Source: Ignavibacteriota bacterium (GTDB lineage: Bacteria > Bacteroidota > Ignavibacteria > Ignavibacteriales > Melioribacteraceae). From it: a stretch of DNA of 64,000 bases. The stretch spans positions 920,501-984,500 of the forward strand of contig JADJOX010000007.1 in the NCBI GenBank assembly GCA_016713565.1, read 5' to 3'. Under the pieces are notes generated by a model that was not told where the DNA came from, did not search any database, and saw only the letters and a program-made list of their open reading frames with translations. Positions 26,944 to 34,240 of this stretch are shown here, one piece after another (the first letter of the stretch is position 1; the number at the start of each line of letters is the position of its first letter). The translations under genes and the position numbers were made by a program.

Positions 26944-28335
26944 CTATTGAATGGATTTTGTGACTTCAATTCCAAGTTGTTCCATTCTGTATCTTAATTT
27001 TGATCTGGAAAGTCCCAATACTTTCGCTGCTTTAACCTGATTGCCTTTTGTAATAATGAGAGTTTTCAAAATTAAATCTTTCACAACGGTATCAATTTTA
27101 ACACCTTCAGAAGGTACTTTAAGTTCAAAAGAAGAATTTTGAGATTTTTCCGAACTGTCACTTTTCTTTAGAAAACTAAGATGCTGCTCTTTAATTTCAT
27201 CGCCTTCCATCATCAAAACCGCGCGTTCCATTGCGTTTCTTAATTCTCTTATATTCCCTTTCCAAGAATATTCCTGCAAAAGTTTAACGGCTTCTTCACT
27301 AATTCCTCTTATGCTTTGTTCAAATTTTTGGGCAAATTCTTTAACGAAAGATAATGCCAAAACGGGAATGTCTTCTTTTCTTTCCTTTAATGAAGGAATA
27401 TTAATATTGGCAACATTCAATCTGTAAAATAAATCTTCTCTAAAAGTTCCTTTTTTTACTTCCTCTTCCAGACTTCTATTAGTTGCAGCAAGAATTCTAA
27501 CATTAACGCTTATTTCTTTTTCACCGCCTACTCTATAAAATTTCTTTTCCTGCAGTACGCGTAAAAGTTTAACTTGAATATCTAAATTAAGCTCACCGAT
27601 TTCATCAAGTAAAATTGTTCCGCCGTTAGCTAGTTCAAATTTACCTAGTTTTGTTTTTTGTGCGGCGCCGGTAAATGCGCCTTTTTCATGTCCGAATAGC
27701 TCGCTTTCCGCCAAATCTTTCGGTATTGATCCGCAGTTTATAGAAATAAATACATTATTTTTTCTTGGTGAAATTTGATGGATATATTTCGCGAAAACTT
27801 CTTTTCCGGTTCCGCTTGCGCCTTCCAATAAAATTGTTGTATCGTCGCTTTTTGCCAATTTTTCAACCATATTTAAAACACGCTGAATAGGCTTGCTCTT
27901 TCCGAAAAAGTCTCTTGTTAAATTATCAGTATTCAACATTGCCTGGAGTTCATTAACTTCTAATTGAAGCCGTAAATGTCTTACACATTTATCAAGTACT
28001 ATTGAAAGCTGATCAATTTCTATAGGCTTAAGCAAAAAATCGAAAGCTCCCGATTTCATTGCCTCAACGGCAATTTTTACATCCGCATAAGCGGTTATCA
28101 TAATTACCGGAATATGAAAAAATTTTTGCTGAAGAATTTTTAATATCTCTAATCCGTTGTGAGTAGTTAAATAAATATCTAGCAGAATTATATCGGGTGC
28201 GAAGAGACTTACTGATTCTTCAACTTTCGCTCCTTCCATACAAGCGTCAACATCGTAACCTAATTTTATTAAAACTTTCTTAAGTGAAATTACAACCAGA
28301 TTGTCATCATCAACTAATAATACTTTAGCTTTCAT
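26944..28335 (-). CDS. Sigma-54-dependent response regulator (FleR/FlrC/FlgR type)
   Basis: 463-residue activator. The receiver domain has Asp53 in DIILLDIYLTTHNG. The AAA+ domain has Walker A LEGASGTGKEVFAKYIHQ and the sigma-54 contact loop in ESELFGHEKGAFTGA, plus GGTILLDEIGELNLDIQVKL. The C-terminal Fis-type helix-turn-helix ends in KAAKVLGLSRSKLRYRMEQ. The intact GAFTGA shows it should activate sigma-54 promoters. It pairs with the adjacent soluble kinase and lies amid flagellar genes, so a role as flagellar middle-gene activator is likely but inferred. Confidence 0.9.
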   Translation of the reverse strand: MKAKVLLVDDDNLVVISLKKVLIKLGYDVDACMEGAKVEESVSLFAPDIILLDIYLTTHNGLEILKILQQKFFHIPVIMITAYADVKIAVEAMKSGAFDFLLKPIEIDQLSIVLDKCVRHLRLQLEVNELQAMLNTDNLTRDFFGKSKPIQRVLNMVEKLAKSDDTTILLEGASGTGKEVFAKYIHQISPRKNNVFISINCGSIPKDLAESELFGHEKGAFTGAAQKTKLGKFELANGGTILLDEIGELNLDIQVKLLRVLQEKKFYRVGGEKEISVNVRILAATNRSLEEEVKKGTFREDLFYRLNVANINIPSLKERKEDIPVLALSFVKEFAQKFEQSIRGISEEAVKLLQEYSWKGNIRELRNAMERAVLMMEGDEIKEQHLSFLKKSDSSEKSQNSSFELKVPSEGVKIDTVVKDLILKTLIITKGNQVKAAKVLGLSRSKLRYRMEQLGIEVTKSIQ

Positions 28336-28347
28336 TATTCCTCACAA

Positions 28348-29025
28348 TCACAGATTAAATTGAATTGTAAATATTGTTCCTTTTACAGAGTTATTTTTCA
28401 GCTCAAAATCGGCATTATGCTCTTCAAGAATTGTTTTGCAAACACTTAAGCCGAGTCCGGTTCCGTTGTCTTTACTTGTATAAAAATCGTCGAAAATTAT
28501 ATTTTTCTTCTCTTCGCTAATGCCTAATCCTTCGTCAATAATTTCAACATTAACTTTACCGTTATTTTCAAATGAATTTATTAAAATTTTTGAGTTTCTG
28601 TCGCTGGCTTCAATTGAATTGGAAATGATATTAATTAACACTTGAAGTATTTTTGATTCACTGACTTTAATTTTTGATAATTTGTCAGCTAAATTTAATT
28701 GAAAATTAATATTTTTTTTATTTGCATTTCCTTTTGTAATTTGTAAAGATTTTTGAATGATCTCGTTAATACAATAATAATTATATTCATCTTTAGATCT
28801 TCTGGAAAATTCCAAAGTTGAATATATCAGTTTGTCGATCATATCGGCGGCTTCAAGCGAAGAATCTATGCACTCAATAGTTTCCTGATCGAATTTTTCA
28901 ACGTTCATTTTAAGAAATTCTAAGTTGAGCTTAATAACGGAAAGTGGATTTTTAATTTCGTGTGTTAAACTTGCAGCGAGTTTACCAAGTATCTGAAGTT
29001 TATTTTCATGCACATTGTTAGTCAA
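28348..29025 (-). CDS. Soluble sensor histidine kinase (FleS/FlgS-like)
   Basis: 225 residues containing only the HisKA domain (His22 in ASLTHEIKNPLSVIK) and the HATPase domain (N box INIISNSIEAS, G1 DEGLGIS, G2 GTGLGLSVCK). There is no transmembrane or PAS sensor region, which fits cytoplasmic flagellar kinases that sense export-apparatus assembly. The start is TTG 29025 with AGG seven bases upstream; GTG 29013 is the alternative. It ends 12 bases before its partner activator. The input signal is unknown. Confidence 0.85.
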   Translation of the reverse strand: MTNNVHENKLQILGKLAASLTHEIKNPLSVIKLNLEFLKMNVEKFDQETIECIDSSLEAADMIDKLIYSTLEFSRRSKDEYNYYCINEIIQKSLQITKGNANKKNINFQLNLADKLSKIKVSESKILQVLINIISNSIEASDRNSKILINSFENNGKVNVEIIDEGLGISEEKKNIIFDDFYTSKDNGTGLGLSVCKTILEEHNADFELKNNSVKGTIFTIQFNL

Positions 29026-29132
29026 GTTAAACCTATAATTTTCTTTTAAAAGAATTGGCGGGTTAAATTTAACTTTTTTTCTAAAAAAATGTACAGAATT
29101 GATTTGAAGATTTAGGAGATTTAAAATGAAAA

Positions 29133-29211
29133 TGTCTCATAATCATTTTAAGAATAAGAATTACCGCAAAATTTTAAACAAAAATTCTAATCATAAAATA
29201 ACTATGAGACA
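29133..29211. repeat. Long imperfect inverted repeat between flgM and the kinase gene
   Basis: Arms 29133-29162 and 29183-29211 are imperfectly complementary over about 29 bases (outer TGTCTCATA / TATGAGACA perfect, inner ATTTTA and AGAATT conserved), around a 20-base spacer. It begins 12 bases after the flgM stop. It could be a large terminator for the fliC-flgM transcript or a remnant of a small non-coding mobile repeat. No target-site duplication is evident. Confidence 0.6.
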
Positions 29212-29222
29212 ATTATAAGAAA

Positions 29223-29486
29223 CTAATTTTCGTCAGCAAACTTTTTAATTATTTCATCAGCAACTTTATTGATGACTTCATCTCTGTTGTAATAACCCGA
29301 GTCTATTTTGGTTTTAACATCATTTAACAATTTAGCATCAACACCTTCCGATTTCAATTTCTTTGCTGCGTCGGAAAGTTCGAGCTTATCTGTTTTCTGC
29401 TGAGTTTGCCGACTCGAAGCTTGTTCCTGTTTTTTGTACAGTTCCGTATAACGGCTGTAATTATTTCCCACTCCTCTAATATCCAC
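29223..29486 (-). CDS. flgM: Anti-sigma-28 factor FlgM
   Basis: 87 residues. The C-terminal half has the FlgM pattern: DKLELSDAAKKLKSEGVDAK, then LNDVKTKIDSGYYNRDEVIN and KVADEIIKKF. The N-terminal half is polar and probably disordered, as expected for an anti-sigma factor that is exported through the flagellum. It is the last gene of the fliS-fliD cluster. It should hold sigma-28 inactive until hook completion. The sigma-28 gene itself (fliA) is not in the window. Confidence 0.9.
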   Translation of the reverse strand: MDIRGVGNNYSRYTELYKKQEQASSRQTQQKTDKLELSDAAKKLKSEGVDAKLLNDVKTKIDSGYYNRDEVINKVADEIIKKFADEN

Positions 29487-29489
29487 TTA

Positions 29490-29822
29490 TTACCTCTGAT
29501 AATTTATTAGTTTTTTTTTGTTTACTGTTTTTGATAATTCTTCACTTATGCTTTTCAAATTTTCTTTTTTTGCTTCTATAATATTATCGAATTTAGCTGT
29601 AATTTGTTTAACCTCGTTGTGAATTTTATCACATACTGCTAAATAATAGTCATTTGTAGCGCTGTTTTTAATTTCTGTTTTTTTTCTATCAATCTGTTTA
29701 ATGAACGAATTAACATTCTTTAATTTAATATCAAGGTTTTCATCATTTATAGAGTTTACTTCTTTTGTAATAAAATACAAATATTCATCAATTTCCTTAA
29801 GATTTTTTTCAATAATTGTCAT
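29490..29822 (-). CDS. Small helical flagellar protein, FlgN/FliT-like chaperone candidate
   Basis: 110 residues, predicted all helical, charged, with no membrane segment. Size and position (between fliD and flgM) are those of FlgN or FliT chaperones, which bind FlgK/FlgL or FliD. I see no decisive family motif. It begins two bases after the fliD stop and ends three bases before flgM, so it is co-transcribed. The assignment is contextual. Confidence 0.6.
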   Translation of the reverse strand: MTIIEKNLKEIDEYLYFITKEVNSINDENLDIKLKNVNSFIKQIDRKKTEIKNSATNDYYLAVCDKIHNEVKQITAKFDNIIEAKKENLKSISEELSKTVNKKKLINYQR

Positions 29823-29824
29823 TA

Positions 29825-31231
29825 TTAACTAAAAATCCCCAAAGTAGAAAGTGAATTCTGCGTAGAATATATTTGTGCCAACTGCATCTGCATTTGTTCA
29901 TATTTTTTTCGTAATACTTCCGCATTTTTATCAATTTGTGTTTCCTTATAACCTATCTTATCATTTAAATATGAAACAGAATTATCATAATTATCGATTA
30001 AATTTGAAATGGTTCCTTTATTTTTAATATAGGAATCAACCATGTCATAAAGTTTATTGGCAACACCATTTTCGGAATTAAATAATTTGCCAACTTGTTC
30101 AGGGTTGGTATCTAATGCGTCTGTTAACAAGTCGTCATCTGTTATACTCAAACCCGACATTGGATCAAATCCAATTCCAATTTCCGATAAATAGCTGTAA
30201 TTTCCATCTGATAAACCCTGAACTTTTTCATAAGAAATTGTTCCAAATGACTGCATTAATCCTATTGCGGTTGCGTTTCCCACAAAAATTCCGCGCTGAC
30301 CATCTTTATCGGCATAATAATTATTTTTCACAAAAGAATAAGCTTCATTAAAGGAAGAAATCAAATCTTCAATATCTGATTTTATGGCTTCCCTGTTGTT
30401 TTTAACAATTAAGTTAACCGTTGGAATTCCTTCTTCCATTTGATTTTTAAGTGTTAAGGTCACGTCGGAAATTAAATCATCTATTACATTAGAACCTCTT
30501 ATAACTGTTACTCCGTTAAGGTTTAAAACTGAATCGAGCGCACTTTGCGAAGTTGCATAGCCGCCGGTTCCATTATCAGAAAGCAAAGTTCTTGAAGTAA
30601 AATTCATTCCTATGGATTGAAGCAGATTTCCTGTTTCATCTTTAATGGTAATAGCATTATCAGATCCGCTTTTTTTAGAAATAATTGATAATTTTGATTC
30701 GCCGTTTTTTGGTGAAAATACAGAGGCGGATACCACATCGCTTAATGCGTTATTTACCGCTTCCGCAATAATTTTCATTAATTCATCTTTAGTTTCGGAC
30801 CCTTCTAATTGAACATCAATAATTTGATCATATTCGCCGGTCGCGACTTGAAAAGAATATGTCCCGGCCGATAACCCTGCAGAACTGCTTGAACTAACGG
30901 TATTTGACATTACTCTATCGCTTTTTGCCAACTGCTGCACTCTTATATCATAAGTGCTTAACGCAGCGCCGGAACTTGCGTTTGCAGAAAAATAATCTTC
31001 TGAACTAAGTTCTGTTGCTTTCGCGGTAAAACTTCCACCCGCATTAACATCCTTTAAATCCGAAAGTAATGATTTTAGCGAACTTAATTTAGTTTTTAAA
31101 TTTCCCCAAGTAGATGACAAATTTGTAAATTTAGTTTTCTTCTCAAGCAGCGGAGATATTTTTTTTGAATATTCCGATTGCTTTGAAGAATTAATTAAAT
31201 TACTAATTGATGAACTACTTAAAATATCCAT
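29825..31231 (-). CDS. fliD: Flagellar filament cap protein FliD
   Basis: Filament-capping protein, 468 residues. The N-terminal FliD_N domain (STWGNLKTKLSSLKSLLSDL, RVQQLAKSDRVMSNTVSSSS) and the C-terminal FliD_C domain with GIGFDPMSGLSITDDDLLTD, NPEQVGKLFNSENGVANKLY and the final coiled coil (LRKKYEQMQMQLAQIYSTQN) are present. It follows fliS after 11 bases. The serine/glycine-rich middle is ordinary for a surface-exposed domain. Confidence 0.95.
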   Translation of the reverse strand: MDILSSSSISNLINSSKQSEYSKKISPLLEKKTKFTNLSSTWGNLKTKLSSLKSLLSDLKDVNAGGSFTAKATELSSEDYFSANASSGAALSTYDIRVQQLAKSDRVMSNTVSSSSSAGLSAGTYSFQVATGEYDQIIDVQLEGSETKDELMKIIAEAVNNALSDVVSASVFSPKNGESKLSIISKKSGSDNAITIKDETGNLLQSIGMNFTSRTLLSDNGTGGYATSQSALDSVLNLNGVTVIRGSNVIDDLISDVTLTLKNQMEEGIPTVNLIVKNNREAIKSDIEDLISSFNEAYSFVKNNYYADKDGQRGIFVGNATAIGLMQSFGTISYEKVQGLSDGNYSYLSEIGIGFDPMSGLSITDDDLLTDALDTNPEQVGKLFNSENGVANKLYDMVDSYIKNKGTISNLIDNYDNSVSYLNDKIGYKETQIDKNAEVLRKKYEQMQMQLAQIYSTQNSLSTLGIFS

Positions 31232-31242
31232 CTTTGTAACTC

Positions 31243-31596
31243 CTAGCCTTCCATACTAACAAACGCCTTAATCCATGTTTCACGTAATTCAGTTAATATT
31301 TTCAATACAATATCATAATTTTTCTTTCTCATCTGGTCTTGACAAAATTCATATAACTTTTTAAGACCGATTGAAATTTCATTAACTTCATTATTGCCGT
31401 ATCTTAAGGCATTTATTAACTCTGCTAAAGCTTTATTTGTTTTTTCTAAGTTCTCATTTTTACATTGAGCAATTGCAAAGTCATAAACTTTTAATAATAA
31501 TTTCTGGGGAGAAGAATTTACAATTTCATTTACTAAATAGGCATTAGCTCTATTATTAACATCATTTAATTTTAACGCCGCAGAATAATGATACAT
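31243..31596 (-). CDS. fliS: Flagellin chaperone FliS
   Basis: 117-residue helical chaperone that binds the flagellin C-terminus before export. Near the N-terminus, NAYLVNEIVNSSPQKLLLKV then YDFAIAQCKNENLEKTNKAL is typical FliS. The C-terminal helix ends LRETWIKAFVSMEG. It lies between fliC and fliD. With the strong hairpin between fliC and fliS, its expression probably depends on read-through. Confidence 0.93.
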   Translation of the reverse strand: MYHYSAALKLNDVNNRANAYLVNEIVNSSPQKLLLKVYDFAIAQCKNENLEKTNKALAELINALRYGNNEVNEISIGLKKLYEFCQDQMRKKNYDIVLKILTELRETWIKAFVSMEG

Positions 31597-31612
31597 ATTT
31601 CATCCGTATTAA

Positions 31613-31642
31613 AAAGGTTCTCCCTTTTCAAGGAGAACCTTT
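31613..31642 (-). terminator. Terminator after flagellin
   Basis: A perfect 11-bp stem (AAAGGTTCTCC / GGAGAACCTTT) with an eight-base loop is followed on the minus strand by TTAAT, 16 bases after the fliC stop. It should attenuate transcription so that flagellin is made in excess over fliS-fliD. Confidence 0.85.
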
Positions 31643-31657
31643 GATTAAAGAAAATTA

Positions 31658-32563
31658 TTAACCAAATAATTGAAGTACTTGCTGTGGAGCAACGTTCAAT
31701 TGTGCAAACATTGCTGAAGCAGCTTGTGATCCAATTTGTGATTTTGTAGCATTCAAAGATTCAAGTGCAACGTCAGCATCAAATAATCTTGAATAAGCTG
31801 ATTGCGAGTTCAAAATAGCAGATGATAAGAACTCTTGTTTTGCTTGCAATCTTTGTGAATAGTTACCAATTGAGCCAAGTGAAGCATCAACAGCATCTTC
31901 AAAACCTTCTAATTTTCCAGCGCTTGCATCAGTAATATCGCTGATTGTTGTTGAAGTTATTCCTTTTAATTGATCAAGTGCTTCTTGAACACCTTGTGAT
32001 AAACCTGTCAAACTGGAATATGAAGATGAAGTATGACCTGTTCCAACTAATTCGTTTCCGGATACATTTCCATAGTTAATGTTAATTGTATCTGAAGAAG
32101 AAACGCCAGTCTGGAATGTAAATCCTGCTCCGGCACCATTAGTTACGGATTGTAACAAAGTTGTTTCGTTAAATTTAGTTGTACCAAAAGCAGAAGCAAT
32201 TTCATCAGCTATTGCTTGAATATCTTTAGCAATTGCTGCTTTATCAGATGTAGGATTACTTGCGTCAGCTACTTTTCCTCTGATTTGGGTAATCATATCT
32301 TTTATACTGATTAACTGACTTTCTGCCGTAGCCAACATATCTTGAGCTGAACCAACGTTACGTTGAGCAGATTGCATAATTGTTACTTTTGAATCCAATG
32401 ATTTACCTACGTTGAAACCAGAAGTATCATCAGCAACATTGTTAATTCTTCTTTGTGAAGCTAAACGCAATTGAGCTGTTTGCGACTGTGCATTTAACTT
32501 TGCAAGAGAATTGTATGCTCTTAATGCACCAACGTTTGTGTTAATTCTAAATGATTGTGACAT
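31658..32563 (-). CDS. fliC: Flagellin
   Basis: Filament subunit, 301 residues. The N-terminal D0/D1 region has TNVGALRAYNSLAKLNAQSQ and RINNVADDTSGFNVGKSLDS. The C-terminal D0 region has ALESLNATKSQIGSQAASAM then FAQLNVAPQQVLQLFG. The central variable domain is short and Thr/Ser/Gly-rich, offering possible O-glycosylation sites. It is preceded by a sigma-28 promoter, a structured leader and a strong ribosome site. The two large glycosyltransferase genes lie directly upstream on the same strand. Confidence 0.97.
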   Translation of the reverse strand: MSQSFRINTNVGALRAYNSLAKLNAQSQTAQLRLASQRRINNVADDTSGFNVGKSLDSKVTIMQSAQRNVGSAQDMLATAESQLISIKDMITQIRGKVADASNPTSDKAAIAKDIQAIADEIASAFGTTKFNETTLLQSVTNGAGAGFTFQTGVSSSDTININYGNVSGNELVGTGHTSSSYSSLTGLSQGVQEALDQLKGITSTTISDITDASAGKLEGFEDAVDASLGSIGNYSQRLQAKQEFLSSAILNSQSAYSRLFDADVALESLNATKSQIGSQAASAMFAQLNVAPQQVLQLFG

Positions 32564-32660
32564 CTAAACCTCCATGTTTATTGATATTTTTGCGGGCATC
32601 CTTGCCCACTATTGTTATTTTCAACTTTTGTTGAAATTTGTTAGTTAATAATTTGCTTGT
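32564..32660 (-). promoter_or_regulatory. Flagellin mRNA leader with CsrA-like sites
   Basis: The roughly 97-base leader can form a hairpin TTTCAAC/GTTGAAA (AAAA loop) and then GGGCA-AGGA-TGCCC (32607-32594), whose core CAAGGATG matches the CsrA consensus RUACARGGAUGU. A second GGA lies in the ribosome site CATGGAGGTT (32573-32569), six bases before the ATG. One hairpin-loop GGA plus one in the Shine-Dalgarno is the layout of the B. subtilis hag leader controlled by CsrA and FliW. Confidence 0.6.
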
Positions 32661-32666
32661 GGCATA

Positions 32667-32693
32667 TTATCGTGAGTCAATTTTGAAAGTTTA
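32667..32693 (-). promoter_or_regulatory. fliC: Sigma-28 promoter of flagellin
   Basis: The minus strand reads TAAA, exactly 15 bases, CACGATAA. The flagellar sigma-28 consensus is TAAA-N15-GCCGATAA; six of eight -10 bases match and the spacing is exact. The predicted transcription start near 32660 leaves a leader of about 97 bases. Confidence 0.8.
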
Positions 32694-32752
32694 CAGCTTG
32701 AAGTAATTTTTTTTCAGGAATATTTAACTTGTGATAAATAGCAAGCAAGTCT

Positions 32753-34240
32753 CTATTTTAGAACTGGAGCTATTTTATTCACTAATATTTTAAATTTATT
32801 TTTCGAAAAAAGTGATGTTGAATCATTATTAATTTTTTCTTCTATAATAATTAATAAATCCTCAAGTTTTTGTGTCTCATTTGTAGAAAGATAAATGGAT
32901 GCTAAGTAAAATAATGTCGAATCTTCAAAATCATCGTTTAATAATGATGATTCCAATATAATTTTAGCTTCAGTTGTTTGGTTTATTGAAATTAGAAATG
33001 CTCCGAAATCATTAAGAAATTTTGAGTTTGTTGAAAATCTGTCATATAAGTTTGAAAATAATTCGAGTTTTAAATCAGCGTTTCTTATAAAATTAAATAT
33101 CCTCAAAAAATTATTTATGTTAACAGCATTTATAGCAGTTGAATGAATAAGAATTTCATTCTTATTATATTTATTAATAAACAATATTTCTATAAAATTA
33201 CCTTCGTCTTTATTATTTTTTTTTAAATTTTCGATAAAGTAATTCAAACTGTGCATATCGCCGAATTGAAGCGAAATTAAAATTCCTTCATAAATTATTT
33301 TTTCGGCGTCGACAAATATCTCTTGATCTGAACTTAAATTTAATTTGCTCTGCTTTAACGCGTTTATGCAATGATTAATTGCACTAGAAAGATTTAACTT
33401 TGCATATATTTGGGCTGCAACAATATTTATAAGAGATTGATTTGGGTTTAATTTTATTGCTTTATCAATATACTCTTTTGAACTTGAAATATTTTGATTC
33501 CGCATTTCATAATCCGCCAAATTCATATAAGATATTGCCCTTAATTCTCTTATTAAATTTTCGTCAACAATCGCTTCCTTAAAATATTTTAAAGCATTTG
33601 TTGAATCGTCAAGCGCCGAATATGTATTTGCGAGCTGATAGGCGTTATAAGACGATTTATTGTTTTTATATTCATTAAGCAGCAATTTTAAATTTCTTTC
33701 CGCCTTAAATTTTAATTCTTCTTTAGGTACATTATATCCTTGATGATAAATTATAATCTCTGAATCAATGATTTTATAATTATTCTTAATTAGCGAGTTT
33801 TCAATTTGCTCATGTACTTTTCCCTCAAATTGAATATCAGAATTATTTCTGAACAATCGAGTATATTTCATCGATTGAGAAATGCCCAATTTTTCATCTA
33901 AGCTTACAACAACGCATTTAAAGCCAATTAATTCATTTATTTCAACAAGATTTTTTAACTTCTTAACAGATTCGGAAGATAATCTTTCATCGGCATCCAA
34001 GTACAAAATCCAATTTCCCGTCGAATTAGAAAGCGCAAAATTACGAGCCGCCGAAAAATCATTTATCCATTTAAAATGAAATATCCTGGCATTATAGCTT
34101 TTTGCAATTTCTACTGTTTTGTCTTCAGAACCTGTATCAACAATAACAATTTCATCAACGGTATCTTTAACCGATTCCAAGCATTCCCGAAGATATTTTT
34201 CTTCGTTTTTTACAATCATGCTTAAGGTTAATTTTGGCAT
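32753..34240 (-). CDS. Family 2 glycosyltransferase with C-terminal TPR region
   Basis: 495 residues. The N-terminal GT-A domain (1-about 230) has TLSMIVKNEEKYLRECLESV, DEIVIVDTGSEDKTVEIAKS, SAARNFALSNSTGNWILYLD and the metal-binding DAD of YLDADERL. The C-terminal half is helical TPR-like (for example DSTNALKYFKEAIVDENL). This architecture is common in cytoplasmic protein or surface glycosyltransferases (SunS type). It begins on the last base of the stop of the giant upstream gene, so the two are translationally coupled. Modification of flagellin is plausible from position; the true acceptor is unknown. Confidence 0.9.
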   Translation of the reverse strand: MPKLTLSMIVKNEEKYLRECLESVKDTVDEIVIVDTGSEDKTVEIAKSYNARIFHFKWINDFSAARNFALSNSTGNWILYLDADERLSSESVKKLKNLVEINELIGFKCVVVSLDEKLGISQSMKYTRLFRNNSDIQFEGKVHEQIENSLIKNNYKIIDSEIIIYHQGYNVPKEELKFKAERNLKLLLNEYKNNKSSYNAYQLANTYSALDDSTNALKYFKEAIVDENLIRELRAISYMNLADYEMRNQNISSSKEYIDKAIKLNPNQSLINIVAAQIYAKLNLSSAINHCINALKQSKLNLSSDQEIFVDAEKIIYEGILISLQFGDMHSLNYFIENLKKNNKDEGNFIEILFINKYNKNEILIHSTAINAVNINNFLRIFNFIRNADLKLELFSNLYDRFSTNSKFLNDFGAFLISINQTTEAKIILESSLLNDDFEDSTLFYLASIYLSTNETQKLEDLLIIIEEKINNDSTSLFSKNKFKILVNKIAPVLK

